Shown here piece by piece: positions 1 through 7,300 of a stretch of DNA of 9,247 nucleotides (position 1 is its first letter; the number at the start of each line of letters is the position of its first letter). The translations under genes were made by a program, and so were the position numbers. This DNA comes from an uncultured Odoribacter sp. (lineage in GTDB: Bacteria > Bacteroidota > Bacteroidia > Bacteroidales > Marinifilaceae), in contig CAJKZL010000093.1 of NCBI GenBank assembly GCA_905204385.1, positions 1-9,247 on the forward strand. The letters run 5' to 3'. A model generated the notes under the pieces. It saw only the letters and a program-made list of their open reading frames with translations. It did no database searches and was not told where the DNA came from.

Positions 1-81
1 AGCAAGGGCCTCTTTTTCTTCCCGCCGGTCGATGCTGCCGGGCCACCGATAGTTTCTAATCACATCATTTTCCCATTTCAT
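1..81 (-). CDS. Hypothetical protein, N-terminal fragment (runs off the left edge)
   Basis: Twenty-seven codons are visible from an ATG at 81-79, open to base 1, so the gene continues outside the window. The product begins MKWENDVIRNYRWPGSIDRR and then turns acidic (EEKEALA). It is hydrophilic, with no signal peptide or membrane segment in the visible part, and I do not recognise the family. The RWPG string resembles a piece of the sigma-54 activator C-terminal motif, but here it sits at residues 12-15, the wrong end of such a protein. The reading frame is also open upstream to a TGA and would allow a TTG start at 156-154, adding 25 residues with a CxxC pair. I prefer the ATG because a Bacteroidetes-like promoter at 111-143 places transcription start between the two candidates. 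A purine-rich GAGGAG lies 17 bases upstream of the ATG, too far for a normal ribosome binding site. The gene is divergent from the fucosidase. Confidence 0.5.
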   Translation of the reverse strand, partial: MKWENDVIRNYRWPGSIDRREEKEALA

Positions 82-133
82 CCTATTCGATCTTAAATCT
101 CCTCTACCGAGAAACGTAAAATCGGTGGCCCGG
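38..133. repeat. 13-bp perfect inverted repeat bracketing a promoter -7 element and start codon
   Basis: The left arm CCGGGCCACCGAT (38-50) is the exact reverse complement of the right arm ATCGGTGGCCCGG (121-133), with 70 bases between. A further inner pair, GTTTCT (52-57) and AGAAAC (110-115), is offset by one base on one side and five on the other. The right arm lies in the spacer of the putative minus-strand promoter, and the left arm lies in codons 11-15 of the minus-strand gene. The enclosed 70 bases carry that gene's start codon and -7 element. It could be an invertible segment, a protein-binding site pair, a long hairpin, or chance. GC-rich arms in an AT-rich intergenic setting make it stand out. 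Confidence 0.6.
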
Positions 134-143
134 TTGCGACAAA
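111..143 (-). promoter_or_regulatory. Putative Bacteroidetes-type promoter for the left-edge minus-strand gene
   Basis: Read on the minus strand there is TTTG (143-140), a 21-base spacer, then TACGTTTC (118-111). This matches the known Bacteroides sigma-ABfr layout (-33 TTTG, 19-21 bp, -7 TAnnTTTG) at every defined position except the last base. Transcription would start near 104-106, about 25 bases before the ATG at 81. The spacer contains one arm (121-133) of a perfect 13-bp inverted repeat. No mapping data support this; it is a motif match only. Confidence 0.4.
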
Positions 144-195
144 CTCCACATTTCAATAGAACTATAATTAATTTTATTAAAAAAGAATCCCATCA

Positions 196-226
196 TTTTA
201 AAAACATTTACAAATCATTACCTTTG
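196..226 (+). promoter_or_regulatory. Putative promoter of the fucosidase gene
   Basis: TACCTTTG at 219-226 is a perfect match to the Bacteroidetes -7 consensus TAnnTTTG. A weak -33-like TTTT sits at 196-199, 19 bases upstream. Transcription would begin around 232-235, leaving a leader of about 25 bases before the ATG at 258. The leader is A-rich with no clear Shine-Dalgarno sequence, as is common in this phylum. Confidence 0.5.
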
Positions 227-257
227 GATGCAAAATTAAAACAATGCGAAACGAGAT

Positions 258-1736
258 ATGAAAAAATGCAGCTTATTCCTGATTCTGAGTATTTACAGTT
301 TTTTATCACAAGCCCAACCCTACACGCCGGACTGGACATCCTTGGACCGACGGCCTGTTCCGGAATGGTTTAAAAACGCCAAATTCGGTATCTTCATCCA
401 TTGGGGCTTGTATTCGGTTCCGATGTGGTCACCGAAAGGTACCTATTCCGAATGGTATAAATATTGGCTCGACCACAAAACCCTAATGGGAAACGGAGAT
501 TTCACGGGAACAGAAGTATATGACTATCATGTAAAAACCTACGGGAAAGATTTCGACTACAGCAACTTTGCACGGATGTTCAAGGCCCAGGATTACGACC
601 CGACAGAGTGGGCCGACTTATTCAAAAAAGCAGGCGCCAGGTATATTGTGCTGACCACTAAACATCACGAAGGTTTTGCTTTGTGGCCCAGCAAAGAAGC
701 CTCCCGCGATTACGGTCGTCCGTGGAACAGCATGGAAACAGGACCACATCGCGATCTTGTGGGAGAATATGCCCAAGCGCTCCGTCAGGCCAACCTGAAA
801 GTAGGCTGTTATTTTTCATTGCGGGAATGGGGTAATCCCCTTTACCAACCGGAAACTATGGAAGTTTTTGTCGACCGTCATTTTATTCCGCAGCTCAAAG
901 ACTTGGTCAATAACTACCGACCCGATCTGATCTGGGTAGACGGACCGGACAAATATACCGACAAACAGTGGAAAACGCCCCAAGTGCTAGCCTGGCTTTA
1001 TAATGAATCGCCCGTCAAAGACAGCGTTGTCGTAAACGACCGCTGGGCGGTCAACACCGGTAAACGCCATGGCGATTATTACACCCGCGAATATAGCAAT
1101 ACCAACAGCACTTTTGACAAACCCTGGGAAGAATGCCGGGGAATCGGTTTCTCCTTCGGGTACAATCAAAATGAAGACCTGGAAGATTATACCAAACCGG
1201 AAGCTTTGGTATACACTCTCGCCAACATCGTTTCCCAAGGGGGAAATTTATTACTGGGCATCGGCCCCAATGCGAACGGGAAAATACCTCCCATTATGCA
1301 GGAACGCCTGCTACAACTGGGACACTGGCTGGAAATAAACGGCGAAGCCATTTATGGATCACATCCCTGGAAACAGAATTTTCAATGGTCGAAAGGCGAC
1401 CGAAACTGGAAACACAAGGGTAAACATTATGTAAGTGGCAACGAAATCCTCAAGCAAACCATCGACCCGGAACCGGGCTATGCCGTTAAAGAAGCGTTTT
1501 TCACCGCCCGCGACACTGGATGTGTTTACGCTATCCTTCCCCGTTTTCCCCAAGGAAGTTTTACGTTAAAAAACATTCAATCGACCCCTAAAACGAAAGT
1601 AAGCCTGCTGGGACTAAACAAAAAAATACAATGGAAACAAAAAGGAAAAGACTTGCTGATTACGATGCCTTCGGTTTCTTTTGACGAGGTTCCCTGCGAT
1701 TATGCCTGGACTTTAAAACTCGAAAAAGTGGAATAA
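258..1736 (+). CDS. Exported alpha-L-fucosidase, glycoside hydrolase family GH29
   Basis: This enzyme hydrolyses terminal alpha-L-fucose from glycans by a retaining mechanism, probably in the periplasm. Residues 1-20 form a Sec signal peptide (MKKCSLFLILSIYSFLSQAQ) with no lipobox. The catalytic TIM barrel follows: the family hallmark FGIFIHWGLYS (H48, W49), the paired histidines in TTKHHEGF (H136, H137), and DLIWVDGPD, where D228 aligns with the nucleophile. A VNDRW motif leads to YTREYSN, where E278 sits at the position of the acid/base of the GH29-A enzyme of Thermotoga maritima, followed by RGIGFSFGYNQNE. From about residue 380 comes the usual C-terminal beta-sandwich. The length of 492 residues is normal. 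The GH29-A assignment rests on my motif alignment from memory; linkage specificity cannot be read. No SusC/SusD or other carbohydrate gene is adjacent, so it looks like a solitary enzyme with its own promoter and a downstream terminator-like hairpin. Confidence 0.95.
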   Translation: MKKCSLFLILSIYSFLSQAQPYTPDWTSLDRRPVPEWFKNAKFGIFIHWGLYSVPMWSPKGTYSEWYKYWLDHKTLMGNGDFTGTEVYDYHVKTYGKDFDYSNFARMFKAQDYDPTEWADLFKKAGARYIVLTTKHHEGFALWPSKEASRDYGRPWNSMETGPHRDLVGEYAQALRQANLKVGCYFSLREWGNPLYQPETMEVFVDRHFIPQLKDLVNNYRPDLIWVDGPDKYTDKQWKTPQVLAWLYNESPVKDSVVVNDRWAVNTGKRHGDYYTREYSNTNSTFDKPWEECRGIGFSFGYNQNEDLEDYTKPEALVYTLANIVSQGGNLLLGIGPNANGKIPPIMQERLLQLGHWLEINGEAIYGSHPWKQNFQWSKGDRNWKHKGKHYVSGNEILKQTIDPEPGYAVKEAFFTARDTGCVYAILPRFPQGSFTLKNIQSTPKTKVSLLGLNKKIQWKQKGKDLLITMPSVSFDEVPCDYAWTLKLEKVE

Positions 1737-1747
1737 ACAACTTTTAG

Positions 1748-1807
1748 CGAGAGATTTTTGATTTATCGCCATCGAAATATTTAAATAGATAAATCATAAA
1801 TCTCTCG
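1748..1807 (+). terminator. Long hairpin with T run after the fucosidase, likely terminator
   Basis: CGAGAGATTTTTGATTTAT (1748-1766) pairs with ATAAATCATAAATCTCTCG (1789-1807): 19 positions with a single mismatch and a 22-base loop. Five T residues follow immediately (1808-1812). It begins 11 bases after the fucosidase stop. Position and T run suggest a rho-independent terminator, although the stem is AT-rich and the loop long. It also abuts the kinase promoter, so a regulatory site is an alternative. Confidence 0.6.
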
Positions 1808-1817
1808 TTTTTATGTA

Positions 1818-1825
1818 TATATTTG
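1818..1825 (+). promoter_or_regulatory. Putative -7 element for the sensor kinase gene
   Basis: TATATTTG matches TAnnTTTG exactly. No TTTG is found at the expected -33 distance; that region is occupied by the right arm of the hairpin at 1748-1807. Transcription from here would start near 1832 and give a leader of about 95 bases before the ATG at 1928. Confidence 0.4.
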
Positions 1826-1853
1826 CCTAGACGGATTTTTACAAACTTCTTTG

Positions 1854-1894
1854 CTGTCGGTGCTGTGTGCAATTCTACTGAAAGTAAACGACAG
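1854..1894 (+). other. Possible small stem-loop in the kinase 5' leader
   Basis: CTGTCG (1854-1859) is complementary to CGACAG (1889-1894). Inside the loop, TACT-GAA-AGTA can form a second small hairpin (1877-1887). The stems are short and could be chance. No known riboswitch or thermosensor motif is recognised. Confidence 0.2.
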
Positions 1895-1927
1895 GTAAAA
1901 TAATATAAAGGCAGATAAATCGATTAT

Positions 1928-4252
1928 ATGTGTCTCGTGCAAGACAATATCAAAACAACGTTTAAAAGGATCATTTATAACCTTTTACTTCCTTTGGGAA
2001 TATCACTGGCGGCATTACCGGCATGGGCAAATCATCAGTACAAAATCGGTATCATACATTCTTATGAGAAAAACTACCATGACGCAATAAGATATCGCCG
2101 GATTTTAAAAAAAGAACTTCGGACTCAAGGTTTATCGGTTGAAATGAAAGAACTTTTTCTGAATTGCGATGAACTGAGATACCATGAAGAACTGGCACGA
2201 GCTACTTTTTTTATAGATGAAATAACGAACTGGGGTGCCGATCTGCTTGTTATATTCAATAATCAGGGGACTTATTCATTGCTCAAATGCGACAATCCCC
2301 GTTTGCGTCAAATACCCGTGATCTTCAGCGGCGTATACCATCCCGACCTGGATCTTATCCGTCAGTATCCCAATGTCACCGGTTACGTGGATATTCCCGA
2401 TTATGTAAGCACGGTACGAATGATTGAAGACATAATGGGAAAATCACGCATCATAGTCATGAGCGGAAGCGGCATGATCGACGGCCAAATGTGGGATGAC
2501 CTGGAAGCACAATGCCTGAATGCTAAAATCGAAACCTATGAAGGCGATGTATTCGAACATATACTTACTCACCGCGTAATCAGAGACCCTTATCAGGAAG
2601 AAAAAGAAGCATTTTTCAATGAACAAATCGATACCACGGTAGTAATGCGCTTGATGAGCGAAGCTATGCCTCTGCGTACCATACAACAACCTGCAAGGGG
2701 ATCGGAAACCTACCTGATGCTAACTTCCCGCACCTATAATTCGATGGATGCCCAGGAATTTTTCGTAAATCCTTCATTCGCCGTTATCAACGAAGGTTTC
2801 GGCTCAAATGGGAAAATGCTGGGTGGTTATTTTTGTCCTCTTGAATTACAGTTAAAACAACTGGCCGAAGGCATAGCCTTACGTCTACGGGGAGAAATGC
2901 CGATACAACAAATCACACCTTCCCCGAAAGAATATGTCCTGAACTGGAATGTATTGCAACGATTCGGCATTTCCACAGAAAATTTTCCCACGGAATATAA
3001 AATCATGTATATTCCTTTTACTGTTCGTTACCGATACCTCATTCTCACAGGTTATATCCTCGGCGGTTCGTTCATTCTTTCAGTCATTGCAATTCTGTTT
3101 TATGGCCTTTCCCGCGAAAAGAAACGGAAAAGAGAAGCATTGCGGAATCTGAGATATGAACACGAAACATTGAAACTAGCCATCGAAGGAGGTACGACTT
3201 ACGCTTGGCGGAGAGAAAAGGGAGGACTCAGTTTTGATGCTCATTTTTACCGATTGATCGCTTACCCCCAACAATTCATCACCCCGGAACAAATAGTGGT
3301 ATTTGTCCATCCTCAGGACCAGGAACACTTCCGTACTCATTTTCTCCAAAGTAAACATTACACAAACCAAACCGAACAATACCGTTGCAATTTCAACGGC
3401 GAATACCAATGGTGGGAATTCCGCTACAATTACGTTACCAACGAAGAAAAAATGCCCGTTATCACCGGTCTTTTGCAGAATATCCAGGAAATCAAAAACC
3501 GGGAAACCGAACTCATCCAAGCCAGAAATATTGCAGAACAGGCAGAACTGAAACAGTCGTTCCTTAACAATATGAGTCATGAAATTCGGACACCTCTCAA
3601 TGCTATCGTCGGTTTTACCAATATTTTAGTCAATACACCCGAATTGGAAGAAGAAGAAAAAAAAGAATACATCGGTATCATCAACCAAAATACAGAAGTA
3701 TTGCTGAATTTAATCAACGATATTCTGGAATTATCGCGCATTGACTCGGGCTCAGCCTCATTCACCTGGCAGGACAAAGACGTACGCACTCTATTGTATA
3801 CGCTTTATCAGACATTCTCTGTTCAAATAAAACCCGGTCTGAAATTTCAATGTGATTTTCCCGAGGAAGATTTCACGATTAACGTAGATGTTATGCGACT
3901 CCAACAGGTGATCGGTAATTTTCTCTCAAATGCCAACAAATTTACGGCTTCAGGACATATCAGCCTGGGCTATTGCCGGGCCACAGCAGAAAACGAAGTC
4001 AGCATTTTTATCGAAGATACGGGCAAAGGAATTTCAACCGAGGAATTTCAACTGATTTTCTCCCGCTTCTACAAACACGACGAATTTGCACAAGGCACAG
4101 GTCTGGGATTAGCCATTTGCCGGGGAATCGCCGAGCGCCTGCACGGCCACCTTGAAGTTCAATCGGAAGTAGGAAAAGGAAGTCGTTTCTCGATCATCCT
4201 TCCGATTTCCCGTACTATTTCAGAAAACACTAATCCTGCCTTGCCGGAATAA
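1928..4252 (+). CDS. Membrane sensor histidine kinase with periplasmic ABC-substrate-binding-like sensor
   Basis: This is an inner-membrane sensor kinase that should autophosphorylate on histidine and pass phosphate to a response regulator not present here. Residues 1-34 form a signal peptide ending in AWA. Residues about 36-365 form a periplasmic region opening YKIGIIHSYEKNYHDAIRYR, which resembles the ABC-transporter substrate-binding fold of Pfam PF04392; the ligand is unknown. One TM helix spans about 370-394, followed by a basic, helical linker and a PAS-like domain (about 415-525). HisKA carries MSHEIRTPLNAIVGF with phosphoacceptor H551. The ATPase domain shows the N box (N664-F672), the G1 motif EDTGKGIS (D697), an F box (IFSRFYKHD, 710-718) and the G2 motif GTGLGLA (723-729), all intact. 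There is no C-terminal receiver domain, so it is a classical rather than a hybrid kinase. The ATG at 1928 gives a good signal peptide; no strong Shine-Dalgarno sequence is seen. Confidence 0.92.
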   Translation: MCLVQDNIKTTFKRIIYNLLLPLGISLAALPAWANHQYKIGIIHSYEKNYHDAIRYRRILKKELRTQGLSVEMKELFLNCDELRYHEELARATFFIDEITNWGADLLVIFNNQGTYSLLKCDNPRLRQIPVIFSGVYHPDLDLIRQYPNVTGYVDIPDYVSTVRMIEDIMGKSRIIVMSGSGMIDGQMWDDLEAQCLNAKIETYEGDVFEHILTHRVIRDPYQEEKEAFFNEQIDTTVVMRLMSEAMPLRTIQQPARGSETYLMLTSRTYNSMDAQEFFVNPSFAVINEGFGSNGKMLGGYFCPLELQLKQLAEGIALRLRGEMPIQQITPSPKEYVLNWNVLQRFGISTENFPTEYKIMYIPFTVRYRYLILTGYILGGSFILSVIAILFYGLSREKKRKREALRNLRYEHETLKLAIEGGTTYAWRREKGGLSFDAHFYRLIAYPQQFITPEQIVVFVHPQDQEHFRTHFLQSKHYTNQTEQYRCNFNGEYQWWEFRYNYVTNEEKMPVITGLLQNIQEIKNRETELIQARNIAEQAELKQSFLNNMSHEIRTPLNAIVGFTNILVNTPELEEEEKKEYIGIINQNTEVLLNLINDILELSRIDSGSASFTWQDKDVRTLLYTLYQTFSVQIKPGLKFQCDFPEEDFTINVDVMRLQQVIGNFLSNANKFTASGHISLGYCRATAENEVSIFIEDTGKGISTEEFQLIFSRFYKHDEFAQGTGLGLAICRGIAERLHGHLEVQSEVGKGSRFSIILPISRTISENTNPALPE

Positions 4253-4320
4253 CAGATAAACAGAATAGTAAATTTCGGACAAAATAAAAATCAGTAAGAG
4301 ATATTCTTTTCAAATTTTAT

Positions 4321-4328
4321 TAATTTTG
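4321..4328 (+). promoter_or_regulatory. Putative -7 element for the TonB-dependent receptor gene
   Basis: TAATTTTG matches TAnnTTTG exactly and lies in the 109-bp gap between the kinase and the receptor. No clear -33 TTTG is present 19-21 bases upstream. Initiation near 4335 would leave about 27 bases before the ATG at 4362 but only about 9 before the alternative TTG at 4344, which favours the ATG. No terminator hairpin is visible after the kinase stop, so readthrough from the kinase is also possible. Confidence 0.4.
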
Positions 4329-4361
4329 ATGCATTGAAATATTTTGGACCTAAAAAATATA

Positions 4362-7300
4362 ATGATGTCCTCAATACTCAAGTTTTTATGGATTATATTC
4401 GTGTTTTTCTGGTTTGGAAGAATCGAGGCTCAAATCACCACAGCCACAGTACGAGGCAAAGTGACGGGCATTCGTCATGAGCCGATTATCGGGGCAACCG
4501 TTATTGCTATCCATATCCCTTCCGGTACCCGCTACGGAGGCGTAACCAATATCGAAGGCCGGTATGCTCTCCAGGGAATGAGGGCAGGAGGTCCTTACAC
4601 CATTACAATTTCTTTTGTAGGGATGGGAACCAGCGAAATCAGTGGTCTCTATTTGCCGCTAGGTGAAGTATTTCAACACGATGTCGTCCTGACGGAAACG
4701 TCCCGATTACTGAAAGAAGCGGTTATCACTGCAAGATCCGGTCTGGACGCCGCTAAGACCGGAGCAGCCATGAATATTACCGCAGCCGAATTCACCCGTT
4801 TGCCATCGATCTCCCACGGTATTGCCGACGCAATCCGGATGAATCCCCAGCTACGTACCTCCAATGACGGGGCCATTTATTTCCTAGGCACCAATAATCG
4901 GTATAATAGTTTCCGGATCGACGGTGTCACGAACAACGATGTTTATGGACTGGCAGCCAATGGTTCCAACGGCGGACAAGCGGGTACTCAACCGGTGTCG
5001 ATGGAAACCATCGGACAATTACAGATCAATGTCGCCCCTTTCGATATCCGGCAATCCGGTTTTACCGGCGGATCCATAAATGCGGTCACAAAATCCGGCA
5101 CCAACGATTTCAGAGGTAGCCTTTATGGTTTCGGAAACAATGAAAAATTCATCGGTAAACGCTACCGCATGAACAACGGTAATATTAGCGGAAGTTACCC
5201 CGACCAATATGAATACCAGATCGGTATCACCCTTGGAGGACCGATCCTACGGAATAAACTGTTTTTTTTCGTGAATTATGAAAAAGCGGATAAAACTTAT
5301 CAAAATCCTTATGCAGCAGGTAGCCTGGCTTCACAGACCGATGTTGCCCAAGCACAATCGATATTGGAGAAATTAAAGGAAAAAGCCACTGAACAGGGAA
5401 TCACCTATTCCGGCAGCCTGAATGCCACGGATGTCTATACCCGGTCGGACAAAGCCGGCATTAAACTGGACTGGAATGTCAACGACAAACAAAAATTATC
5501 TTTCCGCTGGAGTTGGGTTTCTGCCGAACAACTCAACAGCACCAGCACTGCAACTACATTGAATGCAACCGATTTTAGTTATACTTTTGTTTCACGCACC
5601 CACTCTTTTGTTGCCGAGTTACAAACTCAGCTATCCCATAAAGCAAGCAATGAATTCCGTGCCTCCTATGTACGGGTGAGGGACAGACGCAATCCGGGTC
5701 CACCTTTCCCTTTGATACAAATCAATAATGTCGGCGATGGCACGCTGAACCTGGGTAACGACCGTTCCGCCATGGCCAATACGCTGGACCAGGATATCTG
5801 GTCGTTCACGGACAACCTGACTTTCTATACCGGTAATCACACTTTTGTAGTAGGTACACACAATGAATTTTATCATTTTTCCAATCTGTTTATTCAAGAT
5901 GCTTACGGAAGTTATTTTTTCGACAATCCGGATGATTTCTATGCCGGACGCATCATGCAATACCGCTTTGCCCAGGCTAATGTAGAGGTCACCGGTAATC
6001 CCCGCTGGGCTGCGGCTTTCGGTTCAGGCCTGGTGGGATTGTATGTGCAGGACAATTTCAGCATTAGAGACCGACTGAATTTGACGTTCGGCCTGCGAAT
6101 GGACATTCCGCTTTTTTTTGATACGCCGGCGGAAAATGTCCCCTTCAATGAATATATGATTTCCAAAGGCTTAAAATACAAAACCGATTCCCGGCTGAAC
6201 AGCAAACTTCTTTTTGCTCCCCGTATAGGTTTTCGTTGGGATATTTGTGGAAACAATCGATATATCCTGCGCGGAGGAACGGGAATTTTTACAGGACGCA
6301 TACCTTATGTCTGGTTAAGCAATAATTTTTCCAATACGGGAATTCAGCTTTCAGTATATAATGTCAGCAACAGCACAAATCATCCGGAAACTACTCAAAA
6401 TATAGAGTTTATCCTCGATCCCGGCAAACAAACTCAAAACGCAGAACGACTAACCGCCAGTGGTTCGCAAACCATCAATGTTTTCGACAAAGACTTCAGA
6501 TTACCTCAGGACCTGCGAACCGACATCGCCCTGGATTTCACTTTAGGAAGCATACAATGGACGGCAGAAGCCATCTACTCAAAAAAATTGAACGATATCG
6601 CCTACCAGAATTTGGCTGTCGACTTGAACGGTAAGACGCTGGGAGAAACTATTCCGAGCCTCGGTTTCGATCATCGTCCGATGTTAAGCAAAGTCGAAGG
6701 AGCGGAAAATTACACCGGAATCTATGCCTTGACCAATACCGGCAAAGGATATCATTATAATTTGTCACTAACGGGAAAGAAAAAATTCGATTTCGGTCTG
6801 GACGCCGTATTCTCCTACACTTACATGAAATCCATGTCGCAAAACAATGGCTCTTCTTCCGTTGCCCAATCCAATTGGCAATATAACTATACTTACCGGA
6901 ATCCTAACCGGGCCGAACTGGCCAAATCGGCTTACAATATTCCTCATAGCCTGCGTGCTTCGGTTTTTTATACCCGCAAATGGCATACAGATCGATCTAC
7001 GACCATCGGTCTGGTGTATAACGGCAACAGCGGAATTGCCTATAATGTATGTTATAATGGCGACTTGAACGGAGATACCGGTTATAACGACCTGATCTAT
7101 ATTCCTACCGATGCAGAAGTGGACCGAATGAGTTTTACCGCTACTTCCGATTTTTCTGTAGAACAACAAAAGACTAACTTCAAAGCCTGGCTGAGGAACG
7201 ACGAATATATGAAAAAACACCGGGGCGAATATTTCAAACGAAATGCGGGCAACGAAAAAATGGAACATCATTTTGACTTACATTTGTCGCATAATATCCG

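Noticed and set aside
34..60. Resemblance of minus-strand NYRWPG to the sigma-54 activator motif
   Set aside because: That motif lies near the C-terminal end of the AAA+ domain in NtrC-type proteins, whereas here it is at residues 10-15 after a start codon, and the following residues (SIDRR) diverge from NVREL.
1..93. Plus-strand frame 1 open to a TAA, as the 3' end of an upstream gene
   Set aside because: The translation (FFFPP, then PFHP) looks like a shadow; the minus-strand reading has a start codon, balanced charged composition and a promoter match. Not fully excluded.
125..373. Plus-strand 82-codon frame starting with GTG and overlapping the fucosidase start
   Set aside because: It overlaps the fucosidase signal peptide region in another frame, crosses the fucosidase promoter and has no recognisable protein features.
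1748..1807. Hairpin as the end of a MITE or IS element
   Set aside because: Only one hairpin is seen, with no target-site duplication or paired terminal repeats nearby; the position and T run fit a terminator. A genome-wide copy search could reopen this.
3176..3580. Minus-strand 134-codon frame inside the kinase gene
   Set aside because: It is fully covered by the PAS-like and HisKA coding region on the other strand, which carries clear family motifs; the antisense frame has none.
1928..4252. Hybrid two-component system (kinase plus receiver plus AraC-type output)
   Set aside because: The protein ends about 25 residues after the ATPase domain's last strand region; no receiver or DNA-binding domain is present.
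6768..7271. Minus-strand 167-codon frame inside the TonB receptor
   Set aside because: Antisense shadow of the beta-barrel coding sequence; the composition is a repeat-like mix without domain motifs.
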